A DNA stretch of 64,000 nucleotides from Aliivibrio sifiae (GTDB taxonomy: Bacteria > Pseudomonadota > Gammaproteobacteria > Enterobacterales > Vibrionaceae), in contig NZ_MSCP01000005.1 in NCBI RefSeq assembly GCF_002954715.1, forward strand, positions 32,842-96,841. Direction: 5' to 3'. Position 1 is the first letter of the stretch. Each line of letters opens with the position of its first letter. This document shows, piece after piece, positions 52,041 through 63,327 of the stretch. The notes under the pieces were generated by a model that ran no database searches, was not told the DNA's origin, and saw only the letters and a list, made by a program, of their open reading frames with translations. A program made the translations under genes and the position numbers.

Positions 52041-52057
52041 AGACATATATGACAGGT
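52039..52057. promoter_or_regulatory. 19 bp operator-like repeat, copy 3
   Basis: CTAGACATATATGACAGGT overlaps the -10, the start of transcription and the ATG of the HTH gene, 36 bp from copy 2. A repressor bound here would block the gene. Confidence 0.6.
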
Positions 52058-52234
52058 AGAAATATTACAGAGTTTCAACTTATAGCAAACGCTAAAGGTT
52101 GGAAGTTTGAAGAAATCGCAAAACGTTGGGGTAAGTCCGAACGCCAGTTATCACGGATAGCAAAGGCGGGTGAACAGCGTGACTTAGACGCTGTGAATGG
52201 CCTACCAAACAAAGACAACGAACAAAAGGGATAA
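52049..52234 (+). CDS. Small HTH protein, probable autoregulator
   Basis: A 61-residue protein with a single helix-turn-helix: GWKFEEIAKRWGKSERQLSR. The promoter sits almost on the start codon, so translation from a leaderless mRNA is likely; no ribosome site precedes the ATG. The operator-like repeats that overlap its own start and stand before the Abi leader suggest it represses both. The role is inferred from the repeat pattern. Confidence 0.65.
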   Translation: MTGRNITEFQLIANAKGWKFEEIAKRWGKSERQLSRIAKAGEQRDLDAVNGLPNKDNEQKG

Positions 52235-52238
52235 AACG

Positions 52239-52583
52239 ATGGGTAGAGCAAAACCAGTCACAATTGCAGGGCGTTTGTTTGAGAAACAAGGGGATGCTGT
52301 AAGCTATTTTACAGAGCAAAAGGAAGAAAGGTTAGCAAGTGGTCAAATTAAAGAGGGAGAGTTATACGATGCCCTTAAAGATGTGTACGAGCGATACTGT
52401 GACAACTCCCCTGGTTATGAACTTAATGGTCGATTGATCACTGCATTCAGTGTCGCCTATGAGAAGCGTCAGAACAATGGAGTTTGGGCTACATATGCTT
52501 GCTATAAAGTGCATTTTAGCAATGATGAAATTAGACCGTTCTCAATACCAAAAGCAGTGAGATCAGTAGCGAGTAATTCTTAA
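52239..52583 (+). CDS. Hypothetical protein, DUF3223-like
   Basis: A 114-residue soluble protein beginning MGRAKPVTIAGRLF. Start at 52239 has AAAGGG 9-14 bases upstream; a longer reading from 52197 overlaps the HTH gene. The body (VYERYCDNSPGYEL, then FSVAYEKRQNNGVWATYACY) resembles DUF3223-type proteins of unknown role, with moderate certainty. Follows the HTH gene by 4 bp in the same operon. Confidence 0.55.
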   Translation: MGRAKPVTIAGRLFEKQGDAVSYFTEQKEERLASGQIKEGELYDALKDVYERYCDNSPGYELNGRLITAFSVAYEKRQNNGVWATYACYKVHFSNDEIRPFSIPKAVRSVASNS

Positions 52584-52591
52584 GGGAAAAG

Positions 52592-52756
52592 ATGTTTTGG
52601 ATTACATTTGCTATCTGTTTTGTCCTTGGTGGAGCAAGACAGGCATCAATAGAAGTCTTTCAAAAAACGAAAGGTGCGAAAAAGCTATATTTTTTGACTG
52701 CGAATGTTGTTTTTAGCGCGTTCATTGCGTGGCTAGTTACAGCAATTTTCGGCTAG
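52592..52756 (+). CDS. Small two-helix membrane protein
   Basis: A 54-residue protein with hydrophobic helices at about 1-17 (WITFAICFVLGGA) and 32-53 (YFLTANVVFSAFIAWLVTAIFG). GGGAAAA lies 5-11 bases before the ATG and 8 bp follow the previous stop. Too short for usual gene lists. It completes an apparent four-gene unit with Abi, HTH and the DUF3223-like protein and may be a membrane partner. Confidence 0.55.
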   Translation: MFWITFAICFVLGGARQASIEVFQKTKGAKKLYFLTANVVFSAFIAWLVTAIFG

Positions 52757-52902
52757 GAATGGAAAAACAGTGCATGAGGATGGGGTTAATAGACCAGTCT
52801 ATTGGTGGGTAGGTTACTTACCAAAGATAAGCCTTGCTAACCACTGGCGCAAATGGGCTACCTAGAAACCGCCAACCTCGATTTTGTTTTAACACATATT
52901 AC

Positions 52903-53160
52903 GGGTCTGTTGCAACTAATCAGGTAAGGCAGATCGACCCTAGTGATGGGCTCAATGATTACTGGTAAACAACCTCAACATTGAAGAGGCGATTCATGAA
53001 GGCGGATCTCTCCCGCACAAGAGTTTTACGTTCATCATGACGTAACCAACAATCAAATTGCCCCTTGTTCAACATCCGTAATGATTCGAATCCTTGGATA
53101 GTTGACCAGGCTCGCTTTCGTATTTTAAACCCACCGGTGGCGACAACGAGTTTCTTTATT
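52903..53160 (-). pseudogene. IS6-family transposase 3' fragment cut by the Tn3 element
   Basis: Terminal repeat GGGTCTGTTGCAA at 52903, then the minus-strand C-terminus of an IS6 transposase (IKKLVVATGGFKIRKRAWS and NRLFNVEVVYQ). It stops at 53160 where the Tn3 terminal repeat begins. The missing part is not found on the other side of the transposon. Confidence 0.8.
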
Positions 53161-53345
53161 AGGGTTCTCTGACTAAAAGAACGGTTTGTCACCAGACTCC
53201 TCTGTAACCCTTGGTATCAAAGGGATACAACCAAAATATCGATTTTAAAACCCACCATTGCGCACTAGTTAACTCGCTGAATTTTAAGATAATTTATTTT
53301 CAAGATAATTCATAAAAATTATTCTTTTGAAAATCTATCTAGACC

Positions 53346-53426
53346 TTCTCACAAACGTTCGTTTGTGAGAACGATTCCCAGATCAATATCGATCATCTAT
53401 TTTACTGGCTTTCATGTTCTCACAAA
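53346..53426. promoter_or_regulatory. res site of the Tn3 element
   Basis: TTCTCACAAACG and its complement form a 26 bp dyad at 53346-53371, with a third half-copy GTTCTCACAAAC at 53415-53426, just ahead of the resolvase gene; these are probably the resolvase-binding subsites and promoter. Confidence 0.65.
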
Positions 53427-53490
53427 CCCATCTTGAAATTAGATTATCATCTAAGTACTATTTAATGAGTTTTGATAATTTTGAGTGGTT

Positions 53491-54048
53491 ATGCAAATAG
53501 GTTACGCACGAGTTTCGACTAAAGACCAAGAATTAGACTTACAAATTAACGCCCTTAATCACATTGGTTGCGAAAAAATTTACCAGGATCAAGCAAGTGG
53601 TTCAAATGCCGCTTCGCGTGAAGGGTTACAGTTGGCATTGAATGATCTTCGTCAGGGGGATTGTTTTGTAGTTTGGAAGCTGGACCGGCTTGGACGTAGC
53701 GTTAAAGACCTGATAACTATGGTGGGTCAATTTGAACAACGCGGGATCCACTTTAAAAGCCTAACTGATAATATCGATACTTCCACGCCAGCAGGTCGAT
53801 TTTTTTTCCATATGATGGCCAGTTTAGCCCAAATGGAGCGAGAGTTACTTGTTGAGCGAACAAAAGCGGGTTTGGATGCTGCTCGCCAGCGGGGGCGAGT
53901 TGGTGGCCGTAAACGACGAATGACCAATTCTAAACTCCAATCAGCGAAACGACTTCTGGCTGATGGTATTCCGGTGAAAGATGTAGCCCAAGATTTAGGG
54001 ATATCAGTGCCAACATTATATCGGTGGTTACCAGCATCTGAGCGTTAA
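53491..54048 (+). CDS. tnpR: Tn3-family resolvase TnpR
   Basis: A 185-residue serine resolvase: IGYARVSTKDQELDLQ has the catalytic Ser, and WKLDRLGRSVKDL, RTKAGLDAARQRG and the HTH VKDVAQDLGISVPTLYRWL follow in family order. It resolves cointegrates at res. I use the ATG at 53491; a GTG two codons earlier at 53485 is possible. Co-directional with the transposase and 45 bp ahead of it. Confidence 0.92.
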   Translation: MQIGYARVSTKDQELDLQINALNHIGCEKIYQDQASGSNAASREGLQLALNDLRQGDCFVVWKLDRLGRSVKDLITMVGQFEQRGIHFKSLTDNIDTSTPAGRFFFHMMASLAQMERELLVERTKAGLDAARQRGRVGGRKRRMTNSKLQSAKRLLADGIPVKDVAQDLGISVPTLYRWLPASER

Positions 54049-54093
54049 TCATTTTTTTCTTGTTTTTGCTCTTACTTTAGGTGGCTATCAGCT

Positions 54094-57000
54094 ATGGCAC
54101 GTCTTGCTATATTAACAAAGGATGAGATCGAATCGTTATACACGATTCCGACGCTCGATGATGAGGAGCGTAGCTTCCTCTTTAGTCTGGATGCTGATGA
54201 TAAAAGGTACCTTGAACGATTAGGAAGCACACCAAGGAAGATTAACTACATCCTACAATTAGGTTACGGTCGAGCCGCTAATTATTTCTTTAAATTCAGC
54301 TTTCAACAACAAAAGCAAGATGTGGCTTTTATCTTACGCCACTACTTCCCTGGGAAGCCTTTCCCTAAAAAGCAAATATCCAAAAATTATCATTACGACA
54401 ACCGCGCAGAAGTAATGAGCAGACTTAAGCTCGTGGCGCCAGACTCCGACTTTGAAGCCTGTCTGTTAAGAGAAGCCAAATCACTGGCTAAGCGACATGC
54501 TTTACCTAAATTTGTGCTGCAGGAATTGCTTGATTCTTGCCTGCATAAAAAGGTGATTAAACCTGCTTATTCTACTTTACAATATATGGTGTCTGAAGCA
54601 CTTAGGTATGAGCAACAGCGCCTGACTAACAAGCTCTATACGGCAGCAGATAAACCATTGCGGGCCGCGCTAGATACGCTATTAGACAATGAAGATCTAT
54701 TCTACAATCTTACGTTATTGAAAAGAGATCAAAAAAGTTTTAATACCACAGAAGTTAAGCGCTGTGTGGCAAAACAACAGATGCTGAAGGAGATCTACGC
54801 CGATTCACTGCGGTTAATACCTGATCTAGGGATCTCAGAGCAAAATATTATTTACTACGCCAATTTGGCCGAATTTTATACTATCCAAAAACTTAAACAA
54901 TTAAAAAGTATCAATTTAGTTCGGCTCTATTTACTTTGCTATGCTCACCGCCGATTTCTAAAAATTAATGACCATTTGGTTACTAGCCTGAATTTTAAAG
55001 TGAACCTTTATACGGCTTCCGCCGATGAATACCAACGTGCAAAAGTTGATACTGTCGAAGCGGTAGATAAACTGATGAGAACCCAAGCTTGTGACGTGCT
55101 TGCGGTCAATATTAATCAAAAAATCCCGGATGAGAAGGTTCGAGAGCATGTTTTCTCAATCATTCCTCGATCGGATTATAAACAATTTTTAAGTGATTTT
55201 AAAAAGCCGAATTTAAACCGTGAGTATTACCGTTGGGAGCACTACGGCAAGTTGTCTTCAAAGATAAAAATGAACTTACGTCCGCTATTTAATGCCCTCG
55301 TATTTACTTGTGCCATTGATGAAATGTCAAAGTCTGTTGAATTCTTAAAGCAACACTTAGCTCATCATCATGCCTTCAAATCATATCGATATAACGATGT
55401 TCCTATGGGCTTCTTTCCAAAATCAGCCAGAAAATTCCTGACCTATAAAGCGCGTGATAACCATGGGAAAGTGCTAAAGAAAGTAGACGGTAATCGTTAT
55501 GAATTTATGGTTTATCTGCAACTATTTAAAGGACTGGCTGATGGAACAGTGTTCGTTAAGGACAGTAATAGCTACCGAGCGCTTGAAGATGAATTAATTG
55601 ATATCGAATACTGGACTAATCACAAGCATACGCTTCTCGCTGAACTTAATATGCCGCTTCTCTCCATGAATATCACAGCGTTATTAGACAGACTTGAGAC
55701 ACGTTTGGAGCAGAAATATATTGATGTTAATCAGCGGATAGAAACAGGAGAAAACACCACTCTAAAACTGCGATACAACAAACGAAGAGAGCGGATAAAA
55801 TGGACGCTCCCCTATGTACGGTTTGATGACGGAATTAATAATCCTTTCTATGAAAAGTTACCAGTATCGGGGATCGGAGATGTTCTTCGGTTTGTCGATG
55901 AACAAACCGATTTTTTGGCGGCGTTTACTCACCTGCAGCCTAAATATGCTAAAAGCATTCCTGAAGCAGAAGTACTGAACGCCTGTATACTTGCCAATGC
56001 TACCGGTTTAGAAACCAAAAAGATGAAGGATATTAGTGATATAAAAGAAAAGGATCTGGATAACGTTAATAAAAACTTTCAACGTAGCCAAACTCTCTGT
56101 GCTGCCAGTGATGTGATTGTGAATCACACAGCCAAGCTACCTATATTTAATCAATATAATTTATCAGACTACGGGGTACACGCAAGTGTTGACGGGCAGA
56201 AGTTTACGACAAGATATAATACGATAAAATCACGTTATTCAAAAAAATACTTTGGAACGATGCGGGGCGTGGTTATGTACTCACTCAGTGCCAACCATAT
56301 GCCTCTATGTTTAAAAGTTATCGGGGCTAATGAACATGAATCTCACTTCTTACTCGATATAGTAGAAAGTAACACCTCTGATGTAGAGGTTACAGCGGTT
56401 TCGGGTGATATGCATAGTATTAATCGGGTGAATTTTGCTCTGATGAACCTGTTTGGCTATAAATTTATGCCTAGATTTACCAAAATAGCAGAAACAGCTG
56501 ACAGCAAATTGGTTGGATTCCATAAGGCATCTCACTACGAACAATATATTATCAAACCGAGTAAGCAAGTAGATAAATCCCTCATCATCAAAGAATGGGA
56601 CAACATACTTAGGATCTTAGTGTCGTTGGCCTTAAAGCAAACGACGCAAAGCCAGATTGTTCGTAAGTTATCGTCTTTTAAAACCAATCCAACACTTAAG
56701 GCGCTTATCGCCTTAGATCAAATTATGATGTCTGATTATTTGCTGGACTACATTGATAGCCAAGAAATGCGAACGGTGGTGCAATCTTCTCTATGTCGTG
56801 GTGAGTCTTATCATCAATTAAGTGCAACAATAACGAAAGTCAGCGGTGGTAAGTCCCTTAGAGGTAAAAATGAAATAGAATTGGATATTGCGGCAGAGTC
56901 GATCCGGCTAATAGCCAATGCAGTGATTTTCTATAATGCGACTTTATTATCTCACCTTTATCAATTACATCTCGCAGAAGAACCAGAAAAAGCTAGTAAA

Positions 57001-57147
57001 ATCAGTCGATTATCACCAGTTGCATGGCAGCACATTAGTTTCATTGGAAAGTATGAATTTTACAACCGAAAGGTTTCTATTAATATTCAAGAGGTTATCT
57101 ATTCTCTGCTAAGCGATATTAAAATCGATTTTTTGGCTGCAGCCTAG
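54094..57147 (+). CDS. tnpA: Tn3-family transposase TnpA
   Basis: A 1017-residue DDE transposase of full family length. The N-terminal DUF4158-type region (DEIESLYTIPTLDDEERSF) precedes the DDE catalytic part with YGVHASVDGQKFTTRY, AVSGDMHSIN and the C-terminal Glu region near RGESYHQLSATITK. No stops or frameshifts, so the element may be mobile. The stop lies one base before the inner end of the right terminal repeat. AGGTGG precedes the ATG. Confidence 0.95.
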   Translation: MARLAILTKDEIESLYTIPTLDDEERSFLFSLDADDKRYLERLGSTPRKINYILQLGYGRAANYFFKFSFQQQKQDVAFILRHYFPGKPFPKKQISKNYHYDNRAEVMSRLKLVAPDSDFEACLLREAKSLAKRHALPKFVLQELLDSCLHKKVIKPAYSTLQYMVSEALRYEQQRLTNKLYTAADKPLRAALDTLLDNEDLFYNLTLLKRDQKSFNTTEVKRCVAKQQMLKEIYADSLRLIPDLGISEQNIIYYANLAEFYTIQKLKQLKSINLVRLYLLCYAHRRFLKINDHLVTSLNFKVNLYTASADEYQRAKVDTVEAVDKLMRTQACDVLAVNINQKIPDEKVREHVFSIIPRSDYKQFLSDFKKPNLNREYYRWEHYGKLSSKIKMNLRPLFNALVFTCAIDEMSKSVEFLKQHLAHHHAFKSYRYNDVPMGFFPKSARKFLTYKARDNHGKVLKKVDGNRYEFMVYLQLFKGLADGTVFVKDSNSYRALEDELIDIEYWTNHKHTLLAELNMPLLSMNITALLDRLETRLEQKYIDVNQRIETGENTTLKLRYNKRRERIKWTLPYVRFDDGINNPFYEKLPVSGIGDVLRFVDEQTDFLAAFTHLQPKYAKSIPEAEVLNACILANATGLETKKMKDISDIKEKDLDNVNKNFQRSQTLCAASDVIVNHTAKLPIFNQYNLSDYGVHASVDGQKFTTRYNTIKSRYSKKYFGTMRGVVMYSLSANHMPLCLKVIGANEHESHFLLDIVESNTSDVEVTAVSGDMHSINRVNFALMNLFGYKFMPRFTKIAETADSKLVGFHKASHYEQYIIKPSKQVDKSLIIKEWDNILRILVSLALKQTTQSQIVRKLSSFKTNPTLKALIALDQIMMSDYLLDYIDSQEMRTVVQSSLCRGESYHQLSATITKVSGGKSLRGKNEIELDIAAESIRLIANAVIFYNATLLSHLYQLHLAEEPEKASKISRLSPVAWQHISFIGKYEFYNRKVSINIQEVIYSLLSDIKIDFLAAA

Positions 57148-57207
57148 TGATACCAAGGGTTACAGAGGAATTTGGTGACAAACCGTTCTTTTAGTCAGAG
57201 AACCCTT

Positions 57208-57366
57208 ATTTGGTTCAGTTATGTGGGGTTTATTTATGTGGTTAATAGTTTGGCAATTCCAAGGATTCTCTATTTATCAGTTATATGCTTCCATCGTTTT
57301 TGGTGTTGCAACGGGTCTTCTTTTAGCAGTTAGTGTTTCAATGACTCAAAAAAGGTTAAATATATG
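57208..57366 (+). pseudogene. Membrane-protein fragment between Tn3 and IS6
   Basis: A hydrophobic reading (MWGLFMWLIVWQFQG then FGVATGLLLAVSVSMTQKR) cut on the left by the Tn3 end and on the right by the IS6 repeat at 57366. It has two apparent membrane helices. Its original gene is unknown. Confidence 0.5.
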
Positions 57367-58065
57367 GGGTTGTTGCAAAAAATTCAGTTTAACGTCAAGC
57401 TTCCACAATCCTTCATACTATTTCGTAGCCAATGACCAATTCTGAATTTAAATGGAAACACTTTGCACCAGAAATTATTCTTTGGTGTTTGCGTTGGTAT
57501 GGTTCAACACCAATGAGTTACGCAAATCTCAGTGACATGCTCGCAGAGCGAGGCATATCGGTTAATCGCTCCACTATTTACCGTTGGTTTATTGAATACA
57601 AGCGCAATAAAGAAGCAGCCTACCAATTCCTTAAGCGTTGCTTAAGATATTACGACATAGATAACCAACCTAAAACGTTAAACACGGACAAACATTCCTC
57701 ATACGCCAATGCTATTGCTCGACTAAAGAAAGAAGGACGACTACGAGAGGATGTCGAGCAGCGGCAAGTTAAATGCCTCAATAATGGCATTGAGTCAGAT
57801 CATGCCCCCATTAAAAAATTGGTTGTGGCCACTGGTGGTTTCAAACTGAGGAAGCGAGCTTGGTCAACGATCCAAGGTATTTGAATCTTTACGAATGCTA
57901 AATAAGGGACAATTCGATTTCTGGTTGCGCAATGATAAACGTAAAACCGTAGTACGGGAGAGATCTGCCTTCATGAATCGATTATTCAATGTAGAGGTTG
58001 TTTTTCAATAAAAATGAGTCAATTGTAGGATTTATTTATCAACTTAGATTATTTGCAACAACCCC
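57366..58065 (+). mobile_element. IS6-family element with internal deletion
   Basis: Terminal repeats GGGGTTGTTGCAAA on both ends (57366 and the complement ending 58065), 700 bp in all. The transposase reading starts at 57432 (MTNSEFKWKHFAPEI), loses the DETYVKVKG catalytic block between FIEY and KRNKEAAYQ compared with the copy at 63498, and has an extra T at about 57880 that shifts the frame before the C-terminus. Inactive, but its ends could still be used by an intact relative. Confidence 0.9.
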
Positions 58066-58752
58066 CCAACCGTAGATGGGGGGGAAATTATTCGTATCTA
58101 ACCCAATTAAACCACTTCCGACTGGCCAATGTAGACAGCATGACTAGGATAGAACCGTCTTTTTGATGTCATTCTGAGTAAAAAACAAACAGATTGGGTA
58201 TATCCAGAGAATTAGAAAGAATTGCTCTTATCGAATGTCCTTAAAGGACTGAAGATATGGCTCGATATTGTTGTTGCTCTCAACTTTTTAAATTTCTGTC
58301 CATCAAGCCCTTTCCATTTAAAGTCAGGATTGGTCATTGAGTCGCTAGATTAGATCGGGAAATAAAGGATTTTGAGCTGATACTAAATTTTTTGCAACAA
58401 ACCCGTTTTTAGGTGTTTTAATGTTGTAATTAATCAAAGTTGTTGATATTAATTATCTTAATAAGATTGTTGAGCAAAGTCACCGTCCAATAAAGCAAAA
58501 AATGGTATAGGCATTAAGTTGGAAATCTGGAGCTTTAGCTACGATGGCAGTGCAAGAAACATGACGATAATTAAACGAGGGTAGATTATTGGAGATGACT
58601 TGTTGCCAGTCTAGAAACACTTTTACGCGCTTGCTGCATAATTGGAACTGAGATTTGGCACGCTTGTACTCAACCAAAACTTTGCGATAAAACCACTACC
58701 TTAGTATATATTACTATTAATTAATTTAATAATAATACAAGGAATTATTATT
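58066..58752. other. IS6 debris, no intact gene
   Basis: Three pieces: a minus-strand IS6 left end at about 58290-58396 (GGGTTTGTTGCAAAA, then MTNPDFKWKG), a plus-strand internal fragment at about 58438-58590 matching 28280-28440 (VVDI-YLN-IVEQS reading), and sequence with no match I see. The last 70 bp hold the promoter of the ibrA gene and its AAGGAA site. Confidence 0.65.
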
Positions 58753-59934
58753 ATGTCTAAAATCCCATTAAATCAAAACGTCTATGCAGCAGCAAAACAA
58801 AGGATAAATAATATATTAAATGATTTCCCTTACTTTTATGTTTCATTATCGGGAGGCAAAGATTCCGGAGTTCTGCTTAATTTAGTTATTGAAGAGGCGA
58901 AAAAACAAAGTAAATTGCCTATTGACGTACTTATTATTGATATGGAAGCTCAATTTAATCATACTATCTCTTATATACAGGATTGTGTTGAACGTGAAGA
59001 GGTAAATGCTTATTGGATATGTCTTCCTTTAAGTTTAAGGAATGCAAGCTCTCAACTACAACCCAAATGGACGTGCTGGGACAGAAATGTGTCACACTGG
59101 GTTAGGCCTTTGCCTTCTCACCCCTCAGTGATTAGTGATCATGCTTATTTTGATTTTTATAACTATGCAATGGAGTTTGAAGACTTTGTTGCAGGATTTA
59201 ATCAATGGTATCAAGAAAAAAAAGGAGGACTTTGTGCTGCCTTTGTTGGTATTAGAGCTGATGAATCATTAAATCGCTATAAAACTATAAAAAATGTAAA
59301 AAAATCTCATTTTAAAGACTATTTCTGGACAACAAAAGAATGCGATTGTGTTTATAAAGCTTATCCAATATATGATTGGAAAACTGAAGATATTTGGACG
59401 GCTAATGGAAGGTTCAATTGGAGCTATAATAAAATTTATGATTTAATGTATCTAGCTGGAGTTCCCTTATCTCAACAGCGTTTATGTCAACCTTATGGTG
59501 ATGATCAAAAAAAAGGTTTGTGGCTATTTCATGTTTTAGAGCCTAAAACATGGGAAAAAATAGTATCTCGAGTTGAAGGGTGTCAATTTGGGGCTCGATA
59601 TAGTAAAAAACAGGGACATATCATAGGTTATTATAAATTTAATTTACCACCAGAACATACTTATAGAAGTTACAGTAAATTTCTTTTAAATTCAATGCCT
59701 AACAGTTTATCTAAACACTATAAAAGTAAAATAATTAAGTTTATTTTATGGTGGAGAAAACAAGGCTATCATCATATTCCAGATTTTGATGATAAAAAAC
59801 TGGAATCTCAGAGAAAGGTTCCAAGTTGGAGACGCATATGCAAAGTTTTGATTAAAAACGACTATTGGTGTCGTGGTCTTTCATTTAGTCAAAATAAAAG
59901 ACACATGAAAACAAAAGATAAAAAAAAGGTTTAA
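58753..59934 (+). CDS. ibrA: IbrA-like PAPS-reductase-family protein
   Basis: A 393-residue protein of the PAPS reductase/DUF3440 group. The PP-loop is VSLSGGKDSGVL at about 31-42; VLIIDMEAQFNH follows, as in IbrA, and the C-terminal YRSYSKFLLNSM region. IbrA and IbrB together raise expression of phage-borne eib genes in E. coli, and related proteins occur beside DNA-modification or phage-defence genes. Nucleotide binding is expected; the modified substrate is unknown. IbrB follows one base after its stop. AAGGAA precedes the ATG. Confidence 0.88.
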   Translation: MSKIPLNQNVYAAAKQRINNILNDFPYFYVSLSGGKDSGVLLNLVIEEAKKQSKLPIDVLIIDMEAQFNHTISYIQDCVEREEVNAYWICLPLSLRNASSQLQPKWTCWDRNVSHWVRPLPSHPSVISDHAYFDFYNYAMEFEDFVAGFNQWYQEKKGGLCAAFVGIRADESLNRYKTIKNVKKSHFKDYFWTTKECDCVYKAYPIYDWKTEDIWTANGRFNWSYNKIYDLMYLAGVPLSQQRLCQPYGDDQKKGLWLFHVLEPKTWEKIVSRVEGCQFGARYSKKQGHIIGYYKFNLPPEHTYRSYSKFLLNSMPNSLSKHYKSKIIKFILWWRKQGYHHIPDFDDKKLESQRKVPSWRRICKVLIKNDYWCRGLSFSQNKRHMKTKDKKKV

Positions 59935-59935
59935 T

Positions 59936-60556
59936 ATGAAAAATTCTCTTTACAAAATTTCAGATTTGTTTGATAATTTAGCATTAGAAACATCTAACAT
60001 CGAAGAAAAAGTTATTATTTATAATGATATTAGCTCTCGATTGTATCATTTCTTAGGCTTTCCCCATCCTGTATTAAACGTACAACTCATGCCATTAAAT
60101 AATATAAAAGCTAATGATTACAACCCTAATGTTGTAGCTAGGCCTGAATATAAATTACTAAAACACTCCATTATTTCAGATGGTTTAACGTTACCAATTG
60201 TTGTTGGAAAAAACGTTAATAATGAATCTATCATTATTGATGGTTTTCATCGCACTAAAATAATTAAAGAGACAGCTGAGATAAAATCATCACTCCATTA
60301 CTATATTCCAACAGTGTCTTTAGATAAAAAATATGAAGATAGAATAGCGTCAACAGTTAGACATAATGCAGCAAGAGGAATACACCAAGTAGAATTAACA
60401 TCAGAATTAATTCGAAAATTAAAAGATTTTAATTGGGAAGATGAAATAATAGCAAAAGAAATCGGAATGGATATGGATGAAATATTGCGATTAAAACAAA
60501 TTACAGGGTTAGCTGAGATTTTTTCTATAAATGAGTTTTCAAATGCATGGGAATGA
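59936..60556 (+). CDS. ibrB: IbrB-like ParB/sulfiredoxin-domain protein
   Basis: A 206-residue ParB-like protein: LMPLNNIKANDYNPNVV, then IIDGFHRTKI and TVRHNAARGIHQ give the ParB/Srx nucleotide-binding core, followed by a short HTH-like stretch (DDEIIAKEIGMDMDEILRL). It is the usual partner of IbrA. The start lies one base after the ibrA stop. Probably a CTP- or ATP-binding regulator; chemical role not known. Confidence 0.85.
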   Translation: MKNSLYKISDLFDNLALETSNIEEKVIIYNDISSRLYHFLGFPHPVLNVQLMPLNNIKANDYNPNVVARPEYKLLKHSIISDGLTLPIVVGKNVNNESIIIDGFHRTKIIKETAEIKSSLHYYIPTVSLDKKYEDRIASTVRHNAARGIHQVELTSELIRKLKDFNWEDEIIAKEIGMDMDEILRLKQITGLAEIFSINEFSNAWE

Positions 60557-60735
60557 ATATAATATTTTTTTGTAAGTATTGATAATTATCGTTTTTGTGA
60601 ACTACTCGCAAGTATTCTGTTTTTATATAAATATAAAATTATTTGATTTTTATATTATGATTAACTTAGGATTATTTTCTACATTATTGTTTAAAAAAAA
60701 GATAAAACATTAGTTAAAAATGGTGTAAGTATATT

Positions 60736-61182
60736 ATGAATAAAGAAAAACTCTATGAGCAAGCTGTTATATTATTAGCAAAACGTGATTACTCCTCAGG
60801 TGAAATCAATCGACATTTAAAGCAAAATGCCCCCGATAAAGAAGCTGTAATTGATGCTGTTATGGAGCGTCTTATTTCTCATCATTATCTCGATGACTCA
60901 AGATTAATCGAAAAAGAAATAGCAAAGCAATTGAACAAAAAACATGGACTGATCCGGATCAAGCAAGAGCTAAAACAAAAAGAATTAGACTCACTTTTAA
61001 TAGAACAAGCCTTAGAAGATTTAGACGTAGATTGGTTCGAGCTTGCAGAAGAGTTAAGAGTTAAAAAATTTGGTAATGAATTACCAAAAGATGAAAAAGA
61101 AAAAGCTAAACAAATACGTTATCTTCAATATAGAGGTTATTCCCTAAGCATTATTATTAATTTACTATCAAACAAATGCTAA
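60736..61182 (+). CDS. recX: RecX-family regulatory protein
   Basis: A 148-residue RecX with the three-helix repeats: LLAKRDYSSGEINRHL, then VIDAVMERLISHHYLDDSR, and IRIKQELKQKELDSLLIEQAL, ending KAKQIRYLQYRGYSLSIIINLL. It binds RecA filaments and limits recombination. Chromosomal recX sits beside recA; here it stands alone between ibrB and groEL, so it is a mobile or second copy. Length is normal. Confidence 0.85.
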   Translation: MNKEKLYEQAVILLAKRDYSSGEINRHLKQNAPDKEAVIDAVMERLISHHYLDDSRLIEKEIAKQLNKKHGLIRIKQELKQKELDSLLIEQALEDLDVDWFELAEELRVKKFGNELPKDEKEKAKQIRYLQYRGYSLSIIINLLSNKC

Positions 61183-61258
61183 TTAAATAATTTTATTTAA
61201 ATTATAAGTGTTTTATATTAGGGTGTAGGGTAGTAATCTTAAACACTGCTGCTGATAA

Positions 61259-61290
61259 AAAAGCCAAGGCTTTTAAATAGTTAGCCTTGG
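61259..61290 (-). terminator. Terminator after groEL
   Basis: In the minus direction AGCCAAGGC pairs with GCCTTGGCT around a 13-base loop, followed by six T residues. It ends the groESL operon. Confidence 0.85.
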
Positions 61291-61306
61291 CTCTCTAATT
61301 ATTTAA

Positions 61307-62956
<1,650 letters not shown>

Positions 62957-63009
62957 CTAATAAATTCAAAAAATGAATTACTCAATGAGTGCTATTTTTA
63001 ATAGTCTTA

Positions 63010-63300
63010 CTATTCGAGAATCGCTATTATGTCATTTTCAGACATGATTAGAACTTCTTTACCGTCAATTTTTTCAATGTTAATATCGTAACCTTCAGAA
63101 AAAATAATGAGTTCTCCTACTTTTACGTCTAAAGGTTGAACTGTACCGTTTTCTAAAATACGGCCTTTTCCAACAGCTAAAATTTTACCGCGAGTGGATT
63201 TTTTGGCTGCAGAACCTGTTAGTGCAATACCTCCATCAGATTTTGATTCAATCTCCTGGCGTTCAACAATCACACGGTCATGTAAAGGACGGATATTCAT
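63010..63300 (-). CDS. groES: 10 kDa chaperonin GroES
   Basis: A 96-residue co-chaperonin: [15 protein letters not shown], then the mobile loop [18 protein letters not shown] and [13 protein letters not shown] choose the ATG at 63300, where GGAGAG lies 7-12 bases upstream and the family N-terminus begins; a longer reading to 63351 has no support. First gene of the groESL operon. Confidence 0.93.
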   Translation of the reverse strand: MNIRPLHDRVIVERQEIESKSDGGIALTGSAAKKSTRGKILAVGKGRILENGTVQPLDVKVGELIIFSEGYDINIEKIDGKEVLIMSENDIIAILE

Positions 63301-63327
63301 TGCTTGTCTCTCCTGATAATTTGTCAT

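Larger units (their letters stand above)
53161..57207 (+). mobile_element. Complete Tn3-family transposon
   Basis: About 4047 bp with near-identical inverted ends of ~59 bp (AGGGTTCTCTGACTAAAAGA outermost; 53161-53219 and the complement 57149-57207, about three differences). It carries a res region, a resolvase and a transposase, nothing else. Flanks are TTATT on the left and TATTT on the right, so a 5 bp target duplication is not clean. Confidence 0.9.

Noticed and set aside
58480..58677. 65-residue minus-strand frame
   Set aside because: It runs across IS6 debris and has no ribosome site.
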